Of a DNA stretch of 64,000 bases, positions 35,040 to 42,928 are shown in pieces. Below the pieces are notes generated by a model. The model saw nothing but the letters and a program-made list of their open reading frames with translations, was not told the origin of the DNA and ran no database searches. A program made the translations under genes and the position numbers. Every line of letters starts with the position of its first letter. The stretch's first letter is position 1. The DNA comes from UBA6170 sp034429975 (GTDB lineage: Bacteria > Chloroflexota > Anaerolineae > Anaerolineales > Anaerolineaceae): positions 1 to 64,000 of the forward strand of contig DAOUFM010000165.1 in the NCBI GenBank assembly GCA_034429975.1. Direction: 5' to 3'.

Positions 35040-36397
35040 TTTTCCTCCGCTACAGTTGTCTTTTTCAAGATGATATCCCCATTTGCGGTCTCAACCGTTA
35101 ATAATCCCCCCCCGTTGTTAATCTTCCCAACCAGATGTTTTTCATTGATAGAGCCACTCAAAGACATTTCGAAGGCAGTCTGAATGCTTCCAAAATCAGT
35201 TTTCAGATCACAACCAATCGATTGATTTTGTGGCAGGGTGAGAGTTATATTGCCAAAATCGGAGTATACATAGTGATCCGCCATCGCCAGGCTTCCATAA
35301 ACCTGTATTGGCCCATTTTTTGTTTTCAAATCCAATACCGCCAAGGTCAGATTTTTCATTTCGATTTCACCAAAATCCGTTTCTGCTTTAATATGAGCCT
35401 GATCGGCGCCATCCAGCATTATTTTTCCATTTTTTGTCAGCAAGTCATAATCACTGGCTTTGGCTCCAACAAAATCGATATCCCCAAAATCTGAGTGAGC
35501 CTTCAATAAACCATTTACTTTAATGCCATTTATTGAAATTGTTCCATTGAGGGACTTAATGGTCAATGTATCAGCCTGACCATTCCGATAATCAATATTT
35601 CCATAATCATTCGATAAAATGATTCGATCCGAAACATTTATATTGTCCAGATTCAGGCTGCCGTTGTTTAGCGTAACCTCTAAGTGAGCGGCATTCGCCT
35701 GGTCAATCTTGACGTCTCCAAAAGAAGATTTCACTGTCAAGGGATCGTTTTGAATGTTGATTCTTTTTAAGATGATGTTTCCATTTTGGCTTTTTACGAT
35801 CAATTCGCCTTCCTGAAGATCGCTCCCTGTAATATCTCCAAATCCGTTTTCCAGATTGACAGCACCTTTAAGATTGCTCACATCAAGTACCCCATTATCC
35901 GAATGAAAGACAACGTCGATATTTACCGGAACATCCAGCTTAAAATCCATTGAACCGGATCGATTAACGAAGCGCGATGGTTGAATCGCCCGGATCGTTA
36001 ATTTGCCAGCTTCTTCAAGCACTTCATATTGGAGCAGTTCAAGATTGTTGGAGGCATCTTCAGCGGTTGTTCCCCAAGCTGTTTTTGTGACTGACATTGA
36101 AATCTGATCGGTTTCCTTTCCGGTCGCCACAATGTTTCCAAAATCATTTTCGATTACCAGCGTGATTTTCTCATTTCCAACCGGAAAAGTTTTTTCTTCA
36201 ATTGCCACACTGGAAACATTTTGATATCCAAAATTTCCTGGATTAACTACCTGCTCTATCACAGACTCAATAGAGCTTGACAGCGATGGCCCTGATGTGT
36301 AGGAGTAAAAAGTAATCCCTAAAACAGCGACAATCAGCCCACAAACCATCACGATACTCATGACTAATAAAATAACCCATAACCACTTTAATTTCAT
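35036..36397 (-). CDS. DUF4097-type beta-repeat cell-envelope protein
   Basis: A 453-residue membrane-anchored protein. A single N-terminal helix (LWVILLVMSIVMVCGLIVAVL) is followed by an external domain made of a strikingly regular ladder in which DFGxI and NGxI turns alternate (for example DFGNIVATGK, NGVLDVSNL, GFGDITGSD, NGNIILKRI, SFGDVKIDQ, NGSLNLDNI). Together they would form a right-handed beta-helix-like stack, as in DUF4097 putative adhesins. The start at 36397 has GGAGG 4 nt before; an upstream ATG at 36451 is less likely. It is transcribed from an ECF-type promoter that mirrors that of the sigma factor. A role in envelope stress response is an inference from this context. Confidence 0.87.
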   Translation of the reverse strand: MKLKWLWVILLVMSIVMVCGLIVAVLGITFYSYTSGPSLSSSIESVIEQVVNPGNFGYQNVSSVAIEEKTFPVGNEKITLVIENDFGNIVATGKETDQISMSVTKTAWGTTAEDASNNLELLQYEVLEEAGKLTIRAIQPSRFVNRSGSMDFKLDVPVNIDVVFHSDNGVLDVSNLKGAVNLENGFGDITGSDLQEGELIVKSQNGNIILKRINIQNDPLTVKSSFGDVKIDQANAAHLEVTLNNGSLNLDNINVSDRIILSNDYGNIDYRNGQADTLTIKSLNGTISINGIKVNGLLKAHSDFGDIDFVGAKASDYDLLTKNGKIMLDGADQAHIKAETDFGEIEMKNLTLAVLDLKTKNGPIQVYGSLAMADHYVYSDFGNITLTLPQNQSIGCDLKTDFGSIQTAFEMSLSGSINEKHLVGKINNGGGLLTVETANGDIILKKTTVAEEK

Positions 36398-36456
36398 GTG
36401 ACCTCCAATCATGCCGGTAAAAACCAAATTTTTCACTTTGTTTTTTATCATTAACT

Positions 36457-36485
36457 TTGACCGGGTTCCAAAGAAAAAAGTTTCA
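36457..36485 (-). promoter_or_regulatory. ECF-type promoter reading into the DUF4097 gene
   Basis: On the minus strand TGAAAC (36485-36480), exactly 17 nt, then GGTCAA (36462-36457). This matches the promoter on the opposite strand in both boxes and spacing. The 5' leader to the ATG at 36397 would be about 50 nt. Confidence 0.8.
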
Positions 36486-36526
36486 AGGTCGCATAAATAA
36501 TTAGACCCAGCAATTATTTAATTGTG

Positions 36527-36555
36527 TGAAACCTTAAGCTCAGTAATCAGGTCTA
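36527..36555 (+). promoter_or_regulatory. ECF-type promoter reading into the sigma-factor gene (autoregulation)
   Basis: TGAAAC (36527-36532), exactly 17 nt, then GGTCTA (36550-36555). It resembles known ECF consensus promoters (TGAAAC...CGTCTA type). The start would be near 36562, only about 3-9 nt before the sigma start codons, implying a near-leaderless transcript. Confidence 0.8.
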
Positions 36556-36570
36556 AAATAAAAAGTGATT

Positions 36571-37134
36571 ATGGCAGATCTCATCAACGAATTGATCCTC
36601 ATCCAACAGGCAGTTGCGGGAGACCCGCATGCCTTTTCGTTGTTGGTTGACGCCCATCAATTATTTTTATACAACCTGGCACTTCGCGCAGTTTCCAACC
36701 CGCAGGAAGCCCAGGATGTGACCCAGGAGACATTCTTACGAGCCTGGAAAGGAATTAAGAATTTCAGGGGAGAGTCTGGTTTTCGCACCTGGCTATATCG
36801 CATTCTCATGAATCTGTGCTATGACCACTATCCACGCTTGGTTCGTGAAAGGAACCACCTCTCAATTGAGGAAGACGATCTCGAAATCCCAGTGGATTCC
36901 ATCCGTGACCATTCCGGAAGCCAATCCGAACTGACAGAAATTATCCACCAGGAGGTAAGAAAATTACCCGCTGTCCAACGGGTGGTGTTAAATCTGCGCT
37001 TCCAGGAAGAGCTTTCCTACCAGGAAATTTCTGATGTAATGAATATGCCCATTGGAACCGTCAAAACGACTATTTTCCGAGCCAAGGCTCAATTAAAAGA
37101 ACGTTTACTGCTCGCACAGGAGGTAACTGTATGA
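36571..37134 (+). CDS. ECF RNA polymerase sigma factor
   Basis: A 187-residue sigma-70 family ECF factor. Region 2 is clear: ALRAVSNPQEAQDVTQETFL, then RAWKGIKNFRGESGFRTWLY and RILMNLCYDHYPR. Region 4 is LPAVQRVVLNLRFQEELSYQ followed by EISDVMNMPIGTVKTTIFRA. The ATG at 36571 is used here; GTG at 36565 in frame is equally possible because the predicted mRNA start leaves almost no leader. Its stop overlaps the next gene (ATGA), a membrane protein that is probably its anti-sigma factor. It faces the divergent DUF4097 operon and both have matching ECF promoters, so it likely activates itself and that operon. Confidence 0.94.
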   Translation: MADLINELILIQQAVAGDPHAFSLLVDAHQLFLYNLALRAVSNPQEAQDVTQETFLRAWKGIKNFRGESGFRTWLYRILMNLCYDHYPRLVRERNHLSIEEDDLEIPVDSIRDHSGSQSELTEIIHQEVRKLPAVQRVVLNLRFQEELSYQEISDVMNMPIGTVKTTIFRAKAQLKERLLLAQEVTV

Positions 37135-37553
37135 AACCCCTACCTGAAGATACTCTGGATCAAATTATCGAGACCGCCATTCGCTGTGAACCTATGGCGG
37201 AATTGCCGGTTGATTTCAGCCAACTGTTTTTGGAAAAAACTACCATACCCATAAAACCTAAATTTTCAATCTTCTCATGGGTGGATTTAATAGCCAGTCT
37301 GATCGTTGCTCTGACGATTGGGGTAGCCTTCTTACTGCCGGTTTTAATTCCAAAAGAGTTTTCTCCCGTTTTTCAATGGACGCTCCAATGGGGCGGCTAC
37401 CTGTTAATGAAAACAGCCTTTTTCTTACCCGGTCTCATCTTGAAAATTGCAGCTTTTCTATTATCAATAGGGCTTGTAGTCGCCTGTTATCAAGTGGTTC
37501 AGGCAATCTTGAGACACGGTCAGCATAGAAAAAAGATACTCAATTTATTATAG
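37131..37553 (+). CDS. Putative membrane anti-sigma factor
   Basis: A 140-residue protein with a soluble N-terminal ~48 residues and two or three membrane helices (WVDLIASLIVALTIGVAFLL, LLMKTAFFLPGLILKIAAF, LLSIGLVVACYQVVQAIL). It has no zinc-binding HxxxCxxC motif of the ZAS class. Assignment as anti-sigma factor rests on its 4-nt overlap with the ECF gene and its topology, a cytoplasmic head before the first helix. The membrane part may sense the envelope signal. Confidence 0.68.
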   Translation: MKPLPEDTLDQIIETAIRCEPMAELPVDFSQLFLEKTTIPIKPKFSIFSWVDLIASLIVALTIGVAFLLPVLIPKEFSPVFQWTLQWGGYLLMKTAFFLPGLILKIAAFLLSIGLVVACYQVVQAILRHGQHRKKILNLL

Positions 37554-37575
37554 AAAATGAAAAAAACAACCATTT

Positions 37576-38709
37576 TTATTTAATAAACTCCAGATAATTC
37601 TTTGGATTAATCACCGAAAAAGCTGCATTTTTATAGGTATTCGTCCATAACGCAGGTGCTGAAATCTTTTCTTTATTCTCGGACCATTTTATTTCAAAGC
37701 CATTTAAAACACCTTCACGGTCTTCAACCAAATCAATTTCATTGCCTTGATAAGTTCTCCAAAAATATGAGTTGGCAAAAATATTCTGATAATTACGATA
37801 CTTCAACCGCTCAACCATGACGAAATTTTCCCACAATTGACCCTGATCATTTCGTAAAGTCAGAGGATTATGTTGCTGAATAATGGCATTCCGAATCCCA
37901 TTATCAAAAAAATAATATTTGGAAGTTTTCGTTACTTCATTTCGTAAATTTCGACTAAAACCGCCTAACCGAAAAATAACAAATGTCTTTTCCAATAGAT
38001 CCAAATAACGTTGAACCGTATTAATACTGATACCCAATTTGTTTGCCAGTTCATTGTAGGATACTTCGCTGGTTATTTGAAAGGCTAACAGTTGTAATAA
38101 ATTTAACAGGTTTCTCGAATTTCGAATCCTATCAAAAACAAGAATATCTTTTAATAAATAAGAGTTTACCAATTCTTGCAAAATTATTGTTTTTTCTTGG
38201 TTTGTTTTTGCCAGGATGACTTCCGGATAAGAGCCAAAAACTAGATAATCTTCCAATCTTTGCTTCAATTCATAATCGTTTAATTCTAAAGTTAATTCAC
38301 ATTGGGCAAACGGGAACAGGGTCAATGTTATTTTCCGGCCTGTGAGTGGCTCCCCTACCTGTCCGGATAGTTCAAAGGAAGATGAGCCCGTCGCTATTAT
38401 TTTTAAATCAGGTTTATGATCGACGAGGATCTTTAATCCTGACCCTACCTCTGGGATCTGTTGTGCTTCATCAATCACTAATAATTGGAAATTTTCAACA
38501 AATTCCAAAATTTTATTAACATCTTTGGAGGATAGTAAAGTTTGTATACGGATATCATCACCAGTAACAAATAAATACTTTAATGAAGTGTCCTTTAAGA
38601 AATTCTTTACCAGTGTGGTTTTTCCAGTCCGGCGAGGTCCATAAATAATCAAGGCTTTTCCTGGAGAAAAATAATTATCAAGAGCAGAAAAGAAACGCGG
38701 TTTATACAT
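37576..38709 (-). CDS. AAA ATPase with DUF4143 domain
   Basis: A 377-residue protein of the AAA_14/DUF4143 family. Walker A is IIYGPRRTGKTTL, Walker B is LLVIDEAQQIPEV and sensor I is IIATGSSSFEL. A winged-helix-like segment (VSYNELANKLGISINTVQRY) and a C-terminal PD-(D/E)XK-like DUF4143 region (WENFVMVERLKYRNY, NEIDLVEDREGVLNGFEIKW) follow. The Glu-Ile-Asp...Glu-Ile-Lys pattern recalls nuclease active sites. The start could be at 38709 or at 38739/38742. The gene is visibly AT-richer than its neighbours, suggesting transfer. Multiple 33-bp palindromic repeats sit just upstream. The role of this family is unknown; toxin-antitoxin or defence links have been suggested for related ATPases. Confidence 0.88.
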   Translation of the reverse strand: MYKPRFFSALDNYFSPGKALIIYGPRRTGKTTLVKNFLKDTSLKYLFVTGDDIRIQTLLSSKDVNKILEFVENFQLLVIDEAQQIPEVGSGLKILVDHKPDLKIIATGSSSFELSGQVGEPLTGRKITLTLFPFAQCELTLELNDYELKQRLEDYLVFGSYPEVILAKTNQEKTIILQELVNSYLLKDILVFDRIRNSRNLLNLLQLLAFQITSEVSYNELANKLGISINTVQRYLDLLEKTFVIFRLGGFSRNLRNEVTKTSKYYFFDNGIRNAIIQQHNPLTLRNDQGQLWENFVMVERLKYRNYQNIFANSYFWRTYQGNEIDLVEDREGVLNGFEIKWSENKEKISAPALWTNTYKNAAFSVINPKNYLEFIK

Positions 38710-38750
38710 AAAGAAATCGTTAATTGAGGTTGCTCTCATCATAGCATAAA

Positions 38751-38828
38751 CTGATTAAATTTGCAATAATTTAATCAGTTACAGTGATTAAATTTGCATA
38801 AATTTAATCAGTTATGGTGATTAAATTT
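38751..38828. repeat. 33-bp tandem repeat with internal palindrome upstream of the AAA/DUF4143 gene
   Basis: TGATTAAATTT begins at 38752, 38785 and 38818, exactly 33 bp apart. Units one and two each carry the inverted partner (AATTTAATCA), giving palindromes with 11-bp arms at 38751-38778 and 38785-38810. The third unit is truncated. They cover the promoter region of the ATPase gene and could be operator sites for autoregulation. They are too few and too regular to be a CRISPR array. Confidence 0.9.
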
Positions 38829-38866
38829 ATGATTTGAATTCTTTTTCATTGATATAACGATAAATT

Positions 38867-39970
38867 TCACTCCCCTTCCATCACGTATTGGGTTAATTCG
38901 TCCACATCCAGCACATCCAGTCCCAGTTTTTCGATGGTGCGGCCGCGCCGCCAGTAGTCGGTGCCGTGAACAATACACGCCAGGCGAATAATGGCGTCAA
39001 TTCCGCGCACTGAAACTCCGAAGCGTTGCCCCAGAGAAGCAATCGGCACCAGGCTCATGGGCACATCCTCAAAGATATAGCGATGATTCAGCATCGGCGG
39101 GGCTTTAATCCCATAATAGCCCGGTTGGTTATGAATAGCTTCCACCAGGGTCTCACCGGTCGCATTGTAGGCCAGCGTGAGCCATTCCATCGCAGTCCGG
39201 GCGCGAATTCCCAGGGCAGAGGCAACTGTCACTCTCTCGCGATCCAACGCTTCCAATACCCGCGCAACCGCCGGAGTTACGCCATTAATATAGAACTGAA
39301 AATCACCATGCGTGGATTCAATCCAACCGGTATTGAGCAAACTGATCGCCGGATGAAAGATGGCGCCCATGTTATTCAGGCCGGTTTGTAAAACATTCCC
39401 TCCATCAATAAATTGAGGGAAAGCTTCATGAATTTTCTCCAAAACACTGGCAGTTCTGGAAGCCGGTAATGCCGCCAATGGAACCGCTTCCTTGATCCGA
39501 AAAATTCGTGCCTGGGCTGGACCATCAGAGCGGGAGGCATAGATAAATGTTTCCGCCTCAGCGATGGTTACATCGGCTTTACAACCATGATCACGAATTA
39601 CTTTGGCGAATTCAAGTGCTCCACAGGTACGCCCCGGGTGCAAGACAATTAATTGACCATCCTGTAAATAAGGAGCACAACCTTCAGCAATATCAGCATG
39701 GGCGGAAGACGGCACAACCACCATGATCATTTCAGCATCCTGAATAGCTTCCTTCAGGTTGGAGGTTACCCGGTCTAATTTTCCAAAACCACGCAGTTCA
39801 TTACTGCCACTTTCCAGGTCGATCCCTTTCAGTTGCCGAATGGCAGTGATATGGCTATCCGTGCGGTTATATAAAGTAACCGGAAAACCCATTAATCCTA
39901 AATGAGCAGCCATTGCACGACCGCCATGACCGGCGCCGATAACAGTGTATTTTGTTTGTTTGTTCATCAT
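38867..39970 (-). CDS. NAD/NADP-dependent octopine/nopaline (opine) dehydrogenase-like protein
   Basis: A 367-residue oxidoreductase. The Rossmann motif is YTVIGAGHGGRAMAAHLGLMG. A second domain carries the opine-dehydrogenase pattern: NNMGAIFHPAISLLNTGWIE contains the Asn and His expected in PF02317. Opine dehydrogenases reductively join an amino acid to a 2-oxo acid, or run the reverse reaction. The start overlaps the stop of the B12 mutase-like gene by 4 nt (MM start; either Met possible), so the two act together. Its substrate is probably the product or precursor of the mutase reaction. That link is an inference. Confidence 0.87.
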   Translation of the reverse strand: MMNKQTKYTVIGAGHGGRAMAAHLGLMGFPVTLYNRTDSHITAIRQLKGIDLESGSNELRGFGKLDRVTSNLKEAIQDAEMIMVVVPSSAHADIAEGCAPYLQDGQLIVLHPGRTCGALEFAKVIRDHGCKADVTIAEAETFIYASRSDGPAQARIFRIKEAVPLAALPASRTASVLEKIHEAFPQFIDGGNVLQTGLNNMGAIFHPAISLLNTGWIESTHGDFQFYINGVTPAVARVLEALDRERVTVASALGIRARTAMEWLTLAYNATGETLVEAIHNQPGYYGIKAPPMLNHRYIFEDVPMSLVPIASLGQRFGVSVRGIDAIIRLACIVHGTDYWRRGRTIEKLGLDVLDVDELTQYVMEGE

Positions 39971-41598
39971 CCTATTCCTCGTAACAATGCATTAATTCGA
40001 TCTGCCTCAGTTAGATGATTTCCTTCATCATCAATCGCTTCGCAAGCGCCATTCATAATTCTCGTGCGCATCTTTCCGCATGCAAAGCGATTATTTTTTA
40101 ATTGAGGAGCGTCCAGAATGCCTTTCAAAACAGCTTCTGTTAATACCCTGGGATTGATCCAGGCATCTTCACCATCCCCCAATCTTCGAATAGCCTCCAG
40201 AGTGACACTTACCTCTGCCACCAAGTGCCGGACGCGCGCCTGTATCCGCGGATCAGCAGTCATATCTGGAGCACCACGGATGGCGTTGTCAATGGCTCTT
40301 TGCGCCAGTTGGCAGGATTCAATCACATCCTCGGCCGTGGCTGCATGATCAGCTTCACTAAACCCGACCACATGCACAATATGAGGTCTCATCGCCATTT
40401 GCAGGTAAATGCTGGCTGCCAAATGGGCTCGGGCTGCCATGAGATTAACCGGGTAACTCAATAGACCGGTACGAGTCTGACGCCAAATGTGGAAAGTATC
40501 ATCTTCCAAAGGTTGGATAACTTCCAGAATTGCCAGCATCTTCGCCAAATCCATCCGATCAGATAGCCCGGGGGGACTGTTGAACATCAATTGGGCGATA
40601 TAATCGCGCACTCCAAAAGCTTTGGCATTGTAGGCTGATAAATAAGCAGCCGTTATACACACAACATCTGACGCATCCCGCAAGCCCCAATGATGTGGTT
40701 CATTTAACTCAACCGGGATGCCGCGATCAGCATACCAGGCCATCAAGCGTTGATGTTCACGGATAGACCCTTCCAAATCCCAGGGACCTCTGCCATCCAT
40801 TTGATTAAACCAGAACAACGGAATGGCACACCAGGCATTATTAATGGTGGCGGTGATAAGTTCCGCCAAACGAATAAAATCATCCGTACCTGAGTAAGTG
40901 CGCATTAAGGGATAATTCCCGGTTCGACTGGCTTGAAAGAGCACAACATAATCCTCAATCGAGCGAACTGGTACGCCGCCGGCTCCTTTTCGCCGCGAAT
41001 CCTGGCGCTCAGGGTGAAAAAAGTTCTCCTGGGCATCCTGATCAATTCCCAGAGAAATGACGTCCAATATCTGGCTGGCAGAGATTTCTTGCACCCCTCT
41101 CAGCGTATCTTGCAAAGTGCTCAAGCCAAAGTGATGGCGTAAAAGCGGGTAGGGCTGCTTCCATTGAATTCGATCAATCACTCTGCCAGGAAATAATACC
41201 TTTGCAATCATCTCTGAGGCTTCTCCCTTTAAAAAACGAAGGACTTCTGCATCACCTTCTTCTCCGGCAAAAACTTTCTCGAAAAACCCGGTTGCCTTCG
41301 CTTTTTCAGCCACTGGTGAGGTTCCCCCAAAAACGAAGCGCACCCCTTCTTCATGCAACTCATCCGCTGCTTCAGCAAACTCTGCCAGCAAGCGTTCTCC
41401 CGTTTCAGCGGTTAACCGGTAGGAGACGCCTACCAGATCGGCTTTTTCTGTTATTGCCCTGGAGAGAAATTCATCAATGGAAACAGCCGGTCCCAAAAAC
41501 ACCGTTCGCCAACCGGCTTCTTCAGCCAGACGCAAAAAATTAGTCACCCCTGCAACGTGTACACACTCTCCCAGTGCGCCAGCGATAACCGTTTTCAA
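39967..41598 (-). CDS. B12-binding/glutamate-mutase-E-like fusion protein (putative carbon-skeleton mutase)
   Basis: A 543-residue protein starting at TTG after AGAGGTGG. Residues 1-125 look like a cobalamin-binding Rossmann domain (ALGECVHVAGVTNFLRLAEE, ADLVGVSYRLTAETG, VRFVFGGTSP). The B12-ligand motif is present as CVHVAG, keeping His and Gly of DxHxxG but with Cys for Asp. The rest resembles the glutamate mutase epsilon barrel: LMRTYSGTDDFIRLAELI corresponds to the epsilon segment holding an Arg that binds the substrate carboxylate, and GILDAPQLKNNRFACGKMR corresponds to its C-terminal GxMDxP...AGKM motif. The epsilon residues that hold the amino group (a Glu and two Tyr) do not seem conserved, so a different substrate is likely. 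The comparison is from memory and needs alignment. Confidence 0.72.
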   Translation of the reverse strand: MKTVIAGALGECVHVAGVTNFLRLAEEAGWRTVFLGPAVSIDEFLSRAITEKADLVGVSYRLTAETGERLLAEFAEAADELHEEGVRFVFGGTSPVAEKAKATGFFEKVFAGEEGDAEVLRFLKGEASEMIAKVLFPGRVIDRIQWKQPYPLLRHHFGLSTLQDTLRGVQEISASQILDVISLGIDQDAQENFFHPERQDSRRKGAGGVPVRSIEDYVVLFQASRTGNYPLMRTYSGTDDFIRLAELITATINNAWCAIPLFWFNQMDGRGPWDLEGSIREHQRLMAWYADRGIPVELNEPHHWGLRDASDVVCITAAYLSAYNAKAFGVRDYIAQLMFNSPPGLSDRMDLAKMLAILEVIQPLEDDTFHIWRQTRTGLLSYPVNLMAARAHLAASIYLQMAMRPHIVHVVGFSEADHAATAEDVIESCQLAQRAIDNAIRGAPDMTADPRIQARVRHLVAEVSVTLEAIRRLGDGEDAWINPRVLTEAVLKGILDAPQLKNNRFACGKMRTRIMNGACEAIDDEGNHLTEADRINALLRGIG

Positions 41599-41907
41599 AG
41601 CACCACCTCTTTCAGTAACAGAGTTAGCCGCGATGATACAAAAAGGATTTATTAATTTCGGAATGCCAAGGTATCTACTAAAGAATGGATCCCGATAAGA
41701 GCCATGGTTGGGATGGTCTCCAAACGATCCGGATAATAAGACTATTTAACTATAGCATAATCTGGAATGACAAACAACATACCTATTTTTACTGTCTGCA
41801 AGGTATACTTACAGGTACCTTTCCAGTTCTGAAAGTTTGCTTGACAGTGTTTTTTGACTATGCTACATTAGTTAACAATCACAAAAAATCCCTCAAGGAG
41901 CGTCAAT
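41599..41907. other. Intergenic region between the mutase gene and the roadblock operon
   Basis: This 309-bp stretch between divergent operons contains the rightward promoter at 41841-41869 and an AAGGTA/TACCTT inverted repeat near 41800-41822. I looked for a cobalamin riboswitch reading toward the mutase gene and saw no B12-box-like sequence. No gene is supported. Confidence 0.5.
41841..41869 (+). promoter_or_regulatory. Promoter of the roadblock/V4R/response-regulator operon
   Basis: TTGACA (41841-41846), a 17-nt spacer and TACATT (41864-41869). The start near 41876 would give a 30-nt leader before the TTG start at 41908. Confidence 0.75.
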
Positions 41908-42279
41908 TTGACAAAATCAAGAACTCAACTCATGGTAGAAAGGCTCAGAGAGCTACAGGCATCTTCGCCGGATATTGAAGCTTCGGCAATCGTCAGTGTG
42001 GATGGATTAACCATCGCATCTGCATTACCGCAAGGGGTGGAGGAAGATCGGGTTTCAGCTATGTCAGCCGCCATGCTTTCCTTGGGCGAGAGAATCGCCA
42101 CCGAATTAGGTCGAGGAAATCTCGAACAGGTTTACATCAAAGGGAAACAGGGTTACGTTGTCCTCATGTCTGTGGGAGAAGAAGCTGTATTAACGGCTCT
42201 GGCTCGTGAACAGGCGAAACTTGGCCTCATTTTCCTGGATATGCGTCGTGCAGCAGAAGATCTGACTAAGCTCATCTAA
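41908..42279 (+). CDS. Roadblock/LC7 domain protein
   Basis: A 123-residue single-domain protein of the roadblock/LC7 family (also called MglB-like). The pattern is IEASAIVSVDGLTIASALPQ, VSAMSAAMLSLGERIATELG and YVVLMSVGEEAVLTALARE. Such proteins form dimers that regulate small Ras-like GTPases or act as adaptors; no GTPase gene is adjacent. Translation begins at TTG, 6 nt after AAGGAG. First gene of a four-gene signalling operon with V4R and response-regulator genes. Confidence 0.9.
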   Translation: MTKSRTQLMVERLRELQASSPDIEASAIVSVDGLTIASALPQGVEEDRVSAMSAAMLSLGERIATELGRGNLEQVYIKGKQGYVVLMSVGEEAVLTALAREQAKLGLIFLDMRRAAEDLTKLI

Positions 42280-42292
42280 GCTCTGACTCGAT

Positions 42293-42925
42293 ATGGAACC
42301 CATTCCAGTCAGCGGTCTTTATTATCCCAACAAAATTGCCAATATTGCCCTGAAAGCGCTGGAAGAAGTGATGGGAAAGAATGGTGTTAACGCCATTCTT
42401 AATCTTGCGAATCTCAAACATTTAATCGATCACTATCCGCCGTCCAACCTTAATCGTGAATTTGATTTTGCTTATTTTTCTGCCATTTGGGGCGCTCTTG
42501 AGGAAATGTATGGCCCCCGCGGTGGGCGTGGCTTAGCGTTACGGGCTGGTCGCGCGACCTTCGCAGAAGGATTGAAGAACTTTGGCGCTTTGGCAGGCGC
42601 CGGTGATCTGGCTTTTAAGGTGTTACCTTTGCATTTAAAATTAAAAATCGGGCTGCCAGCTATGGCCCGTATTTTTACACAAACCAGTGATCAACTCTCC
42701 ACTGTCGAGGAAAAAGAAGATCATTTTACCTATACCATTCACAAATGCCCGGTTTGTTACGGCCGCCATATTGAAAAACCGGGTTGCCATATCGCTACCG
42801 GATTACTGCAGGAAGGGTTAAAATGGGTATCAGGCGGATATGAGTTCCGCGTCGTTGAAACCAAATGTATCGCAGTTGGCAATGATGTTTGTGAATTTGA
42901 AATTATGAAAGAACCGGTAGGTTAA
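42293..42925 (+). CDS. V4R (4-vinyl reductase-like) sensory domain protein
   Basis: A 210-residue protein. The C-terminal half is a V4R domain: TIHKCPVCYGRHIEKPGC, HIATGLLQEGLKWVSGGYEF and ETKCIAVGNDVCEFEI hold the conserved Cys residues that bind zinc or help ligand binding. V4R domains bind small hydrophobic ligands and share ancestry with the TRAPP Bet3 fold. The N-terminal half (YYPNKIANIALKALEEVMG) is the family's helical part. It follows the roadblock gene by 13 nt and precedes the response regulator by 3 nt. A ligand sensor feeding the regulator is a plausible role. Confidence 0.87.
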   Translation: MEPIPVSGLYYPNKIANIALKALEEVMGKNGVNAILNLANLKHLIDHYPPSNLNREFDFAYFSAIWGALEEMYGPRGGRGLALRAGRATFAEGLKNFGALAGAGDLAFKVLPLHLKLKIGLPAMARIFTQTSDQLSTVEEKEDHFTYTIHKCPVCYGRHIEKPGCHIATGLLQEGLKWVSGGYEFRVVETKCIAVGNDVCEFEIMKEPVG

Positions 42926-42928
42926 AGA

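Noticed and set aside
38751..38828. 33-bp palindromic units as a small CRISPR
   Set aside because: Only about 2.4 copies, no variable spacers and no cas genes; the palindromes fit operator sites better.
41599..41907. Cobalamin riboswitch upstream of the B12 mutase-like gene
   Set aside because: No B12-box-like sequence was seen on the minus strand; the gap contains a promoter for the opposite operon.
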